Assembly: GCA_016712345.1 (NCBI GenBank)
Contig: JADJRH010000001.1
Span: 4,030,001-4,094,000 of the forward strand
Origin: Polyangiaceae bacterium
GTDB lineage: Bacteria; Myxococcota_A; Polyangia; Polyangiales; Polyangiaceae
Reading direction: 5' to 3'
DNA: 64,000 bases
The notes beneath the pieces are model-generated. The model did no database searches, had not been told where the DNA came from, and was given only the letters and a program-made list of their open reading frames with translations. How positions within the stretch are numbered: position 1 is the first letter of the stretch; every line of letters starts with the position of its first letter. Both the position numbers and the translations under genes were made by a program. Positions 25,384-34,201 of the stretch are shown here, in pieces.

Positions 25384-27738
25384 TTAGCCGCGCACGGTTG
25401 GGATATCGTCGCGAATGGGCCTCACAAGGTCTTCAGGCTTAATGAGCCACGTGGGTTCTGGCACGTTGTCCATTTCATAAAAACCGCCGCAAAACACTTC
25501 ATGTGGGCAGGTTTCACAAACAGGCTTTTTGGCCCGGCGCTCACGCAGATATTCAAAGAGGTTAACTTCGTCGTTATTCACGAAGAGCATGTGGCGTTCA
25601 AGCTTTAACAAGTCACCCATTAAATGCTCTTCGTAACCTGGCATAAAACAGAACGGCAGATTGATAATCTGAATTTTCATTCTGTCTTTAAATGCATCAA
25701 TGGTTCGCATTGCCTCGGCCGCCGCAACTTCCGTGGGCGGTGTTACCGAGTTTGTGGCCCGCCCAAACGGCGTTAAAAATTGGATATTGAGCCACCGCAT
25801 ACCGAGCGACAATACAAGCTCGGCCACTTCATAAAGCTTTTTATGGTTTGACTTGGTGAGCGTTATATTGGCACCCACCTCCACATTTGCCGGCGCATGA
25901 AGCACAATGTTCTTTGCGCCCTCACACGTTTGCTCAAAAGCTTCTGCCACGCCCACGTTTTGGGCATGGGTTTGAGCATCGGGGCCGTGAATGGACACAA
26001 GCACCGATGTCACACCGCTGTGAACCAATTGTTTTGCATAACCCCCGTAAGAAGCCATGCGCGCATTGGTTGTAACGTTAATGCGCTCGTACCCAATTTT
26101 TTTGGCAAACGCGATTAGCGAAAACAGCTTTTCATTGAGCGTGGGCTCTCCGCCGTCAAAGTCGAGAAGTGTCACTCCCGCCTTGCGATATTTAACGAGC
26201 AGCTCGCGCTGTTTTTGATAGTCCCCGTCCATTTGAGTGCGCGTTCCGGTGGCGCAAAATGTACACCGGTTATTGCACCGGTAGGTGACGTTCATAATCA
26301 CCTTTTTGGGCCCGCTTCCCGCCCGAATTCGCTCATCGAATGTCCACTTGGCGCGCCTCAAAAAATCGGCCGAGAACTGCTCGGTTTCAATGGAAGGCTG
26401 TTGTTGAAAAAGAGGCCCGTAGTCTTTCACCACCGGCAATGCCACTTTGCCCACGGCCAAACGTGCCAATCGCGTACCCGGAAGTGGCGTGGCAAACTGC
26501 ACACTCGGCAGTGCCCCCGTTTCTTCAAACAACTTCAGCGCAAACTCCAGCGTGCCATTGATATCCTGTTTGGTTTCACCGGGCAGCCCGATCATAAAAT
26601 GCACCAAAATAGGCACTTTGGCCGCCTGGGCACGCTCCGCAACCCTTTGAATGGCGGCGAGGTCAAGTTGCTTGTCAACCACCTTGTCGAGAACGTGTTG
26701 CACACCGCTTTCAGCGCTGATGCTCAGTGTGGTGAGGCGACCTCGCATTTTCTCAAGGTGCTTATCAAGCACGTAGTCGGCTCGCACCCCATTGGGGATT
26801 TCAAAAGATAACCCCTCCGATTGCAGTGCCGATAACACACCGTCAAAGTGCGCCTCATTCACATTCACAAGTTCATCAAGCAGGTGAATGCGCTCGGCCC
26901 CCAACTTTTTCAGCCTGCCAAATAACCGAGACACATATTCAACCGAATGGCGCCTCTGCGTTTTTGCCGAAAGCTGACGACCGTCAACCCGCGTGGCCGG
27001 ATTGGATGAACAGTGTACACAACGGTATGGGCACCCGCGGCTTGTGACAGCGGGCAACGTGGGCTTTGACAAAGTGATCGGAAATGCCCAACTCGGCCTG
27101 CCGAGATTTTCAACAACGCGCTCGTGAAAGCGAAAAAGCGCCGGTAAATTCACCAAATCCCAAGCCGGAAAAGGCAGGTTATCAAGGGGTGAAATGTCAA
27201 CGCCGTTTTGCGAAAAGGCCTTTTCAGGGCGGCCCGATTGCGCGAGTTTGCCCACAATTTCAGGCAAATCACGCTCGCCCTCAAATCGCAGAAGCACATC
27301 GGCTTCAGGGTAGGCGGCCAATATTTCAGCCGACGGCGCGTCTACAACGTGCTGGCCGCTTTGGTACAAATCGCCCAGCAAAATAGGCACATTGTTAAAA
27401 CGTTTTCGCAGTTCTGAAAGCGCCGCTCCAAGGCTTTTGTCGCGCAAAGGCGGCCTATGAAAAGGTGTGAGCGCCACCACAATCACGTCGGCCGCCGAGG
27501 GTACACAACGGAGCGTTTCTTCGAGCGGGGCGCCCAAAATCAAATCACCGTCCGCCGCTTTTTCAAGCGTTGAACCCGCGAGCGCAAACGCGTCCACCAG
27601 CGTTACGTCAAACCCTTTTTCGCGAAGAGCAGCCGCGCACGACACGGCGCCGAGGTCGGCAAAATAAGGATAATCAATAAAGTCCGGCGAAACTCGAACC
27701 GGACCAAAAAACACAACGACCTTGGCAGCCAAACGCAC
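25384..27738 (-). CDS. tandem double radical SAM protein with B12-binding-like N-terminus
   Basis: 784 aa from a GTG at 27738; the frame extending to 27921 runs antisense to the divergent gene. Residues ~1-190 look like a cobalamin-binding-type Rossmann domain (ALREKGFDVTLVDAF, ADVIVVALTP), without an obvious DxHxxG. The first radical SAM cluster motif is CPYRCVHC (Cys 236/240/243), with the SISAESG motif downstream. The second is CNNRCTFC (Cys 488/492/495), followed by LLDFDGGEPTLN (a GGE motif). A C-terminal Cys cluster, CETC...FCGGF (Cys 741/744/750), resembles a SPASM/auxiliary-cluster tail. Two complete radical SAM domains in one chain are unusual. Peptide or cofactor modification is a plausible but unproven role; no small precursor peptide was seen nearby. 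Confidence 0.82.
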   Translation of the reverse strand: MRLAAKVVVFFGPVRVSPDFIDYPYFADLGAVSCAAALREKGFDVTLVDAFALAGSTLEKAADGDLILGAPLEETLRCVPSAADVIVVALTPFHRPPLRDKSLGAALSELRKRFNNVPILLGDLYQSGQHVVDAPSAEILAAYPEADVLLRFEGERDLPEIVGKLAQSGRPEKAFSQNGVDISPLDNLPFPAWDLVNLPALFRFHERVVENLGRPSWAFPITLSKPTLPAVTSRGCPYRCVHCSSNPATRVDGRQLSAKTQRRHSVEYVSRLFGRLKKLGAERIHLLDELVNVNEAHFDGVLSALQSEGLSFEIPNGVRADYVLDKHLEKMRGRLTTLSISAESGVQHVLDKVVDKQLDLAAIQRVAERAQAAKVPILVHFMIGLPGETKQDINGTLEFALKLFEETGALPSVQFATPLPGTRLARLAVGKVALPVVKDYGPLFQQQPSIETEQFSADFLRRAKWTFDERIRAGSGPKKVIMNVTYRCNNRCTFCATGTRTQMDGDYQKQRELLVKYRKAGVTLLDFDGGEPTLNEKLFSLIAFAKKIGYERINVTTNARMASYGGYAKQLVHSGVTSVLVSIHGPDAQTHAQNVGVAEAFEQTCEGAKNIVLHAPANVEVGANITLTKSNHKKLYEVAELVLSLGMRWLNIQFLTPFGRATNSVTPPTEVAAAEAMRTIDAFKDRMKIQIINLPFCFMPGYEEHLMGDLLKLERHMLFVNNDEVNLFEYLRERRAKKPVCETCPHEVFCGGFYEMDNVPEPTWLIKPEDLVRPIRDDIPTVRG

Positions 27739-27766
27739 GCGTTTATCGTATAAGGAACGCGCGACA

Positions 27767-28483
27767 ATGGCGAACGCGATCCTCAGCTTCTCAACGCTTG
27801 CGGCTATTTTGGCCGCGTCCTCCACCGCGTTGGCGCTCGATCCACCCAGCTCCACGAGCAAACAGGCCGACGGTGCAGCCTCCAACACAAGTGAAACACC
27901 CGCTTGGGAAAAAGCACCCACCGAGCGGCGCGGTGGGTTTTCGGTGGGTGTACTCTTCGGAGGGGCGGTGGGAAATATCGCGGGTTATCCGGCCGACCTT
28001 GAGAAGCGAGGCAAAGCGGCATTTCGCACAGACATGGGTGCGGCACTGGGCGGCAGCGGAACATTGTGGCTCGGCGGTGCACTCACCGATTGGTTGGTGT
28101 TTGGGGTAGGCGGCGGAGGCGGCTCATTCACCGGCAACGGCGTCACTCTCCAGGGCTTCACCTTCATCTTCCACACAGAAGCGTTTCCCCTTTATTGGCG
28201 GGGCGGCGTTTGGCGTGAACTCGGTATTGCTTTTGATACGGGGGCGGGCAGTTTCACCGGCGAGCTTTCTGAAAAACCGCAGGGAGCAAAAGTGGCCCCC
28301 GTGATTGAGAGCGGCGCTGCGTCACGCGTAGGATTCAGCCTGTTTTATGACGGTCTTCGACTGTGGAAAGTGTCAGCCGGGCCTTACGTCGGCTTTGACT
28401 ATACCTGGAGTGCCACACTCAGCCAGCCCCTAGTCACTCTCGGTATTCGAACCGCGCTCTATACAAAAGCCAAAACAAAATAA
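27767..28483 (+). CDS. secreted outer-membrane-like protein of unknown function
   Basis: 238 aa from the ATG at 27767, preceded by AAGGAA; the frame from 27722 has a poor N-terminus. Signal peptide (~1-23, ASSTALALD) followed by a Ser/Thr-rich linker. The rest is Gly-rich with alternating aromatic/hydrophobic residues (FSVGVLFGGAVGN, WLVFGVGGGGGSF, FYDGLRLWKVSAGPYVGFDY), as in small beta-barrel proteins. No enzymatic motif. Only 28 bp separate its start from the divergent radical SAM gene. An outer-membrane barrel is the likely fold (inference). Confidence 0.7.
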   Translation: MANAILSFSTLAAILAASSTALALDPPSSTSKQADGAASNTSETPAWEKAPTERRGGFSVGVLFGGAVGNIAGYPADLEKRGKAAFRTDMGAALGGSGTLWLGGALTDWLVFGVGGGGGSFTGNGVTLQGFTFIFHTEAFPLYWRGGVWRELGIAFDTGAGSFTGELSEKPQGAKVAPVIESGAASRVGFSLFYDGLRLWKVSAGPYVGFDYTWSATLSQPLVTLGIRTALYTKAKTK

Positions 28484-29155
28484 CAAGCCGTATCCAACAC
28501 AGACTCACGAAGTCTGGCGCGCCCCGCAACGACTTGAGACGTCTCGATTCCTGACACGTCGTAATCAACACGGAGTTCCCCAGCGGCGCATGCGCCTCAT
28601 TCGAACGGCGAGTAACTCGTTGCGGTTGAGTTGTCGATGCAGCAGAAAAGAGCCCGTTCTGGGAGGTCCGGCGACTTGAGATGTCCATCAGGTCGCCATC
28701 CACCGGTCTCGCCGGTCTCTCGTTTTCGTCGTGGCTGCGCTCGCCACAGAACTCCATCTGGAGAACCCGACGCGCCACGCTGTTCGCTTTTCCGCTTGGC
28801 GACGGGCAAGGGTGTCCCAAACGTCTCGACAAGACTGGATCCGTGCCTTGCAGAACGTTCCGCTAAAGGGAAGTTACCTAGGAGGCACGAAGATCACGGA
28901 GATCCACGGAGTTTTTTTGTATTTTGCGCTGCAATAGGCTCGCACAGCCAAGACAATAACCTGTCAGGCTCAGGATGGTGGGTGATGTGTACCCATTGCA
29001 GCCAAAGAAACAAGAAAACTCCGTGTCTTTCCGTGTCCTCCCGGTGGTAAAGAGACGTCACAGATGTCGAAAACGCGTCAGGTCATTGCGTGACGTTTCA
29101 GCGCTGCGAAGGCGAATCGATGTTGCTCAACGCCAAAGTTGTCTAACATGGGCCG
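28484..29155. other. 672-bp non-coding stretch
   Basis: No reading frame here has protein-like composition. The first ~390 bp have unknown content, with the small palindrome GAGACGTCTC near 28527. The right part holds the inverted-repeat element listed separately. The last ~100 bp must carry the promoter of the hydrolase lipoprotein gene starting at 29156. Confidence 0.45.
28877..29047. repeat. inverted-repeat (ACGGAG-type) element, MITE-like
   Basis: The left arm (28877-28914) contains GGAGGCACG, ATCACGGAG and CCACGGAGTTTT. The right arm (29015-29047) is its imperfect inverse, with AAAACTCCGTG, CTTTCCGTG and TCCTCCCGG. The arms enclose about 100 bp without a gene. Tandem ACGGAG motifs in inverted arms resemble a dispersed repeat I recall from other environmental bacterial genomes. 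It could form a long hairpin in RNA or be a non-autonomous mobile element. Confidence 0.5.
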
Positions 29156-31141
29156 ATGCGCCTTCGAACTCTCTTCGCAGCATGCTCCCTATTCGTCCTT
29201 GCATCGTGCGCTCTCGAACCGCTCGCCAATGAAACAAACACCTCATCCACAACCACAACGGTGGATGACGAGACGGCCGCCATTAACGATGGGCCCATGC
29301 TCGAAGGTGATTGTGACTCGCTTGTGCCTACAAAGTGCGGTCTGCCTTTCCCGTCCAATGTGTACCTTGTGGATAACGAAAAAACCGCCACAGGCAAACG
29401 TGTTGAGTTTGGCAAAGCCACATTGCCTATCGCCAATATCAAAGGCAAGCCTCACCTCGACCCATCGGCCTGGTACGACAGTGACGGCTTCTCCACGGGG
29501 CAAGCCCCCTTTACGCATTTGCCCGGGGCCACCGTTGCCGGGTTGCCCACCCAGGACAATATCGACTTTTCAGTAACGGACAACAGCCCAACAATTCTGC
29601 TTGATGCAGATTCTGGCGAGCGCATTCCCCACTTTGCCGAACTGGATATGTCCGGCAGCGACGATGACGCTCGAGCATTCATGATTCGGCCTGCCGTTCG
29701 GCTCAAAGACGCCACGCGCTACATTGTTGCCATTCGGCGAGTAAAAGACGTGGATGGCAATGTCCTCCCACCGTCGGAAACGTTTTTGGCTCTTCGCGAC
29801 GGTACACCTTCCAAAGAATATTCAGTGCGGCGCCGTCGCGCTCTCTACGACGACATTTTTGGCAAACTTGAAGCGGCGGGTATAACGCGCAATGACCTTC
29901 AAATTGCGTGGGACTACACTACGGCCAGCCGTGAAAACAATACCAAATGGCTTCTTCACATGCGCAATGACGCGCTCCAGACCGTTGGAGAAGAAGGGCC
30001 TGAGTACACAATTGATACCGTTGAAGACAACCCCAATCAGTTTATTAAAAAGCGCATTTACGGCCACTTCAAGGTGCCTGTATACCTCGATCAACCAGGC
30101 CCGGGTGGGACGCTTGTTTTTGACGAAAACGGCATGCCCAAACAAAACGGCACCGCAGAATACGAGTTTGTTGTTCATCTACCCAACAGCGTCACAGGCG
30201 ACACTCCAGGTGCCCTGTTGCAAAACGGACATGGCCTTTTGGGCTCAAAAAATGAAGGCCGAAACGGCTATCTTGCCGAGCTTTCAGACAAGCATAAGTT
30301 CGTTTCGTTTTCGGTAGACCTAATTGGTATGGCCGATGAAGACACCGAGGTTGTGCAAAAAGCCATTGGCAGCGACATCGGAGCTTTTAAGGCGCTTGTC
30401 GGTCGCCAGCATCAAGGCATTTTAAATAGCCTCCTTGCCATGCGGATGATGGCCGGTCGGTTCGCCAAAGACCCGCTCATGACAGACAATGGCAAGAGCA
30501 TGATTGACTCGTCAAAACGTTACTATCGCGGTGACAGCCAAGGGGGCATTTTTGGCACCACCTATATGGCCCTTACCACCGATGTCACACGCGGTTTGTT
30601 GGGCGAGCCCGGCATGCCCTACAATCTGCTTCTCAATCGAAGCGTTGATTTTACCCCGTTTTTCTTCTTGTTGAATCTCATTTATAATGACTCGCTCGAC
30701 GTTCAAATTGTCTTGGGGCTTGTACAAATGCACTGGGATCGCACAGAACCCAACGGGTATGCTCCGTACATCTCCCAAAACATGTTTCCCGATACGCCCA
30801 AACACGATGTTTTGCTGCACGTTGCCATTGGGGACTATCAAGTAACGCCCCTCGGCGCTCACCTGATTGCGCGCGCTGTAGGCGCCAAAAACCTTGCCCC
30901 GTTAAACCGTTCTATCTGGGGTATAGAAGAAACAAGCGGTCCGTTTTCAGGCAACGGGATCGTGGAGTATGACTTTAATCTACCCATGGCGCCCGTGACT
31001 AACATCCCCCCGAGCGGCCCTGAAGACGATGACCCGCACGACAAGGTGCGCGTACTCAACGCGTCGTACGATCAAACAAATGACTTTTTACGAACGGGCA
31101 TCATCAAGCCCTATTGTGAAGGCCCCTGCAACCCCGAGTGA
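29156..31141 (+). CDS. lipoprotein with alpha/beta-hydrolase-like nucleophile elbow
   Basis: 661 aa. Signal peptide ends in lipobox LASC (about residue 18), then a Thr-rich linker. The sequence GDSQGG (about residue 459) fits the GxSxG nucleophile elbow of alpha/beta hydrolases. An upstream ALLQNGHGLLGSK segment is a possible oxyanion-hole region. The N-terminal ~220 residues contain beta-rich stretches (FPSNVYLVDNEKTATGKRVEFG, HFAELDMSG) seen in myxobacterial secreted proteins of this size. Probably an outer-membrane or secreted esterase/lipase-like protein; substrate unknown. It converges on argF. Confidence 0.7.
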   Translation: MRLRTLFAACSLFVLASCALEPLANETNTSSTTTTVDDETAAINDGPMLEGDCDSLVPTKCGLPFPSNVYLVDNEKTATGKRVEFGKATLPIANIKGKPHLDPSAWYDSDGFSTGQAPFTHLPGATVAGLPTQDNIDFSVTDNSPTILLDADSGERIPHFAELDMSGSDDDARAFMIRPAVRLKDATRYIVAIRRVKDVDGNVLPPSETFLALRDGTPSKEYSVRRRRALYDDIFGKLEAAGITRNDLQIAWDYTTASRENNTKWLLHMRNDALQTVGEEGPEYTIDTVEDNPNQFIKKRIYGHFKVPVYLDQPGPGGTLVFDENGMPKQNGTAEYEFVVHLPNSVTGDTPGALLQNGHGLLGSKNEGRNGYLAELSDKHKFVSFSVDLIGMADEDTEVVQKAIGSDIGAFKALVGRQHQGILNSLLAMRMMAGRFAKDPLMTDNGKSMIDSSKRYYRGDSQGGIFGTTYMALTTDVTRGLLGEPGMPYNLLLNRSVDFTPFFFLLNLIYNDSLDVQIVLGLVQMHWDRTEPNGYAPYISQNMFPDTPKHDVLLHVAIGDYQVTPLGAHLIARAVGAKNLAPLNRSIWGIEETSGPFSGNGIVEYDFNLPMAPVTNIPPSGPEDDDPHDKVRVLNASYDQTNDFLRTGIIKPYCEGPCNPE

Positions 31142-31166
31142 GTTGAACCCCGGGGAGCGCGGCGTT

Positions 31167-32093
31167 TCAGCTGGCGAGGCCCATTAGAAACATCATCAAC
31201 GCCTTCTGAACGTGGAGCCGGTTTTCAGCTTGGCTCCACACTCGACTGCGCGACCCTTCAATCAGCTCATTATCAATTTCTTCGCCTCTGTGCGCCGGCA
31301 AACAATGGAGCACAATGGCACCCGGGGCGGCACCCGCAAAGTGTTTCTCGTTGAGAGTATACCCAGCAAAAGCCTGGAGGCGTTTTTGTTGCTCCGCCTC
31401 TTGACCCATGCTCGTCCACACATCTGTATTAACCGCCTGACAGCCGGCAACCGCACCTTCAATGGTGCCATGGATGGAGAGTGAACCGGCTTTCACCGCC
31501 GCTTCTCGCTCATGGGTAGGTGGTAGGTAGTCAGGCGGTGCCGCCATTGTCAGGTGAAATCCAAAAATCTGGGCGGCCTCCACAAAGGAGCGCGCCATGT
31601 TGCTCGACCCGTCACCTACCCATGCAACCCGCATCCCCTCCACCGAACGACCAAGCGCTTCTTCAATGGTAAACACGTCGCACAAAACCTGAACGGGGTG
31701 GCCGTCGTCTGAAAGAGCGTTGATCACCGGAACGCTCGCGTGTGTGGCCATTTCTTGCAGCGTTTCGCTGGCAAACGTGCGGTACACAATCATGTCGCAA
31801 TAACCTGACAAGACGCGCGCCGTATCTTTCACGGGTTCACCCCGGGCGATCTGACTACCCGCGGTTGTCAGTACAACTGGATGACCTCCCAACTGCGCCA
31901 CGCCCACTTCAAACGAAACCCGCGTTCTCGTGCTGGGTTTCTCCATCACAACCGCCACACTTCTACCCTTGAGCGTTTCTGTGCGGCGCCCCTTCAGCTC
32001 GTCTTTCAGGGTGCGAGCAAGGGTTAAAACCTGACGCAACTCGGTGAGGGTAAGATCGCCGATGCGCAAAAAATCGCGTTTTGAATGTTTCAT
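31167..32093 (-). CDS. argF: ornithine carbamoyltransferase
   Basis: 308 aa from the ATG at 32093, with GAGG 7 nt upstream; the TTG at 32111 is a less likely start. Condenses carbamoyl phosphate with ornithine to citrulline in arginine biosynthesis. Motifs: KPSTRTRVSFE (carbamoyl-phosphate-binding STRT), HPVQVLCD (HPxQ) and VLHCLPAHRGEEI (ornithine-binding HCLP). Length is normal for anabolic OTCases. Third gene of argC-argJ/B-argF, 14 bp after the fused gene. Confidence 0.96.
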   Translation of the reverse strand: MKHSKRDFLRIGDLTLTELRQVLTLARTLKDELKGRRTETLKGRSVAVVMEKPSTRTRVSFEVGVAQLGGHPVVLTTAGSQIARGEPVKDTARVLSGYCDMIVYRTFASETLQEMATHASVPVINALSDDGHPVQVLCDVFTIEEALGRSVEGMRVAWVGDGSSNMARSFVEAAQIFGFHLTMAAPPDYLPPTHEREAAVKAGSLSIHGTIEGAVAGCQAVNTDVWTSMGQEAEQQKRLQAFAGYTLNEKHFAGAAPGAIVLHCLPAHRGEEIDNELIEGSRSRVWSQAENRLHVQKALMMFLMGLAS

Positions 32094-32107
32094 GACGATG
32101 CCTCGGA

Positions 32108-34201
32108 TCAATCAAGCCGAACCATGGTGCCAACGCCTTTATCGGTAAACAGCTCCGCAATCAGCGTGTGCGGTTGGCGCCCGTCGATCATGTGTACGCT
32201 TTTTACTCCCCGTTCCAAAGCCGAGAGAATGCTCTTTACCTTGGCCACCATTCCACCCCGAATGGTGCCGTCTTCAATGCGGCGGCGCGCTTCACTTGCG
32301 GTGAGTTCACTCACCAACTCACCCTCCACAAGCACGCCGGGAACATCGGTAATATAAATGAGTTTGTCGGCCTTTAACGCAACGGCGATTTCCGCGGCGG
32401 CTGTGTCGGCATTGATATTGTACCCTTCACCGTCGTCGCCCAGCCCAATAGGGGAGATCACCGGCACGTATTTCTTCGACAGAAGCACGTCGAGAAAATC
32501 AATGTTCACGTGGGTCACTTCACCCACGCGCCCGAGATCCCTGCCGTCGTCGCTCAATAACTTTTTGGCCCGCAAAAGGCCCGCGTCTTTACCCGATATG
32601 CCCACCGCGTGGGCTTTTTCGCGATTGAGGAGAGTGACAATTTCGGTGTTCACCTTGCCGGTGAGCACCATTTCCACCACTTTTAGATCATCGGAGTCGG
32701 TAACGCGAACACCGTCGATAAACTCGCTTTTTTTACCACCCAGTTTATCAAGCGTTCGCGTGATTTCAGGCCCGCCCCCGTGCACAACCACAGGCAATAA
32801 CCCGGCGGCCAATAACAAGTTTACATCGCCGGCAAAACCCGCTTTGAGCGAGTCTTTTACCATGGCCGCGCCGCCGTATTTAATGACTGTGCGCTTGTCG
32901 CGAAAACGGGAAATGTATGTGAGCGCCTCAACAACAAGCGTGCGTTTGAACGCGGGGCTGTAATTGGTAAGCCGATTGTCTTTGGTGACCACACCTTCGG
33001 CCGATTGAGAAGTGAACGATGCGTAATCGGCGTTCACCTTAATGTAATCGTACGACATGTCACAGCCGAACGATTGTGCGGTGTGGTTGCCCTGCCCCAA
33101 ATGCACTTCAATCAATACTTCAGGTTGGCGCATTTTTGCGCGCAAAGGCAATGGATCGAATGCGGCCGGGCCTCCCGCTTCATAAACAGTTACACCTTGA
33201 ATTCGAACGGTGGCTCGCAATGGATCCACATGCAAGTGCCGTGAACCCACGCGGCCTCCCAATGCGGCGAGAATGCGCCCCCAATTGGGATCTGCTCCAA
33301 AAACAGCGGTTTTTACCAAATTGCTGCCGGCAACTGTTTTTGCGAGTTCACGAGCCGTTAATTCATCAGGGGCACCCGAGAGATGCACAGTGAGAAGTTT
33401 GGTGGCGCCCTCTCCGTCTTCGGCAATGGCGCGCGCCATTTCCATACACAGCGACGTGAATGTCTCTTCAAAGGTAGAATAGTCATCCCCCGGCGCGTCA
33501 ATGAGTGGGTTTTTGGCGAGCCCATTGGCAAGCGCCATAGCGCAGTCATTGGTGCTCATATCATCGTCAATGGTGAGATGATTAAACGTGCCGGCGCTCG
33601 CGCGTTTAATGCATTGCGATAACATCTGCGGTGTAATGGCAGCGTCGGTTGCAATAAAAGCGAGCATTGTGGCCAGTTCCGGTGCCACCATGCCGGCGCC
33701 TTTGGCAAACGCCGCGAGCGTCACCTCGGCCTCACCAATTCGAATGCGACGGCTCGCCAACTTAATGCGCGTGTCGGTGGTCATAATGGCTTCGGCCGCG
33801 GCTTCAATGGCGGGACCGCGAGCCGCTGCCAATGCCGGTGCGGCATCTGCCAGTTTGCTCACCGGCAGGCGCACTCCAATCACACCTGTCGATGCGAGAA
33901 GAACCGATTCCGACGATACCCCGAGAGCACTGCCGTACGCTTCACGCAGCGCTTTTACGTCGTCTTCTCCCTGGGTGCCTGTGAGCGAGTTCGCGTTTCC
34001 GCTGTTGGCCACAATCGCCCGAATACCCGATGCGGGCAGGCGTGAACGCGCATCGCGAACAGGTGCAGCACAGGCCGCATTCAGAGTAAAAGCTCCCGCC
34101 GCGGAGCACGGAACTTCGCTCCACAGGAGAGCCAAATCTTTGCGAGTGGCTTTAATGCCCGCGTGAATACCAGCAAACGAAAAGCCGCGCGGAAGTTTCA
34201 T
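32108..34201 (-). CDS. argJ-argB: fused glutamate N-acetyltransferase (ArgJ) - acetylglutamate kinase (ArgB)
   Basis: 697 aa. Residues 1-~395 are ArgJ (ornithine/glutamate N-acetyltransferase). They include IVANSGNANSLTG, KGAGMVAPELATMLAFIATDA (Thr178 is the predicted autocleavage nucleophile) and FGADPNWGRILAALGG. Residues ~415-697 are ArgB (acetylglutamate kinase): IKYGGAAMVKDS (Lys441), LPVVVHGGGPEI, GYNINADTAAAEIA and GGMVAKVKSILSAL. The fused order would make ArgJ's autocleaved beta chain carry the kinase. It would supply both the acetyl transfer that recycles N-acetylglutamate and its phosphorylation. ATGA overlap with argC (34198-34201). Split genes are the norm, so the fusion is notable. 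Confidence 0.93.
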   Translation of the reverse strand: MKLPRGFSFAGIHAGIKATRKDLALLWSEVPCSAAGAFTLNAACAAPVRDARSRLPASGIRAIVANSGNANSLTGTQGEDDVKALREAYGSALGVSSESVLLASTGVIGVRLPVSKLADAAPALAAARGPAIEAAAEAIMTTDTRIKLASRRIRIGEAEVTLAAFAKGAGMVAPELATMLAFIATDAAITPQMLSQCIKRASAGTFNHLTIDDDMSTNDCAMALANGLAKNPLIDAPGDDYSTFEETFTSLCMEMARAIAEDGEGATKLLTVHLSGAPDELTARELAKTVAGSNLVKTAVFGADPNWGRILAALGGRVGSRHLHVDPLRATVRIQGVTVYEAGGPAAFDPLPLRAKMRQPEVLIEVHLGQGNHTAQSFGCDMSYDYIKVNADYASFTSQSAEGVVTKDNRLTNYSPAFKRTLVVEALTYISRFRDKRTVIKYGGAAMVKDSLKAGFAGDVNLLLAAGLLPVVVHGGGPEITRTLDKLGGKKSEFIDGVRVTDSDDLKVVEMVLTGKVNTEIVTLLNREKAHAVGISGKDAGLLRAKKLLSDDGRDLGRVGEVTHVNIDFLDVLLSKKYVPVISPIGLGDDGEGYNINADTAAAEIAVALKADKLIYITDVPGVLVEGELVSELTASEARRRIEDGTIRGGMVAKVKSILSALERGVKSVHMIDGRQPHTLIAELFTDKGVGTMVRLD

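Noticed and set aside
28434..28832. 132-codon minus-strand open frame
   Set aside because: It overlaps the end of the barrel-like gene, its composition is not protein-like and no start signal is visible.
28631..29050. 139-codon plus-strand open frame over the inverted-repeat element
   Set aside because: It runs through both repeat arms and the translated arms give no domain; probably non-coding.
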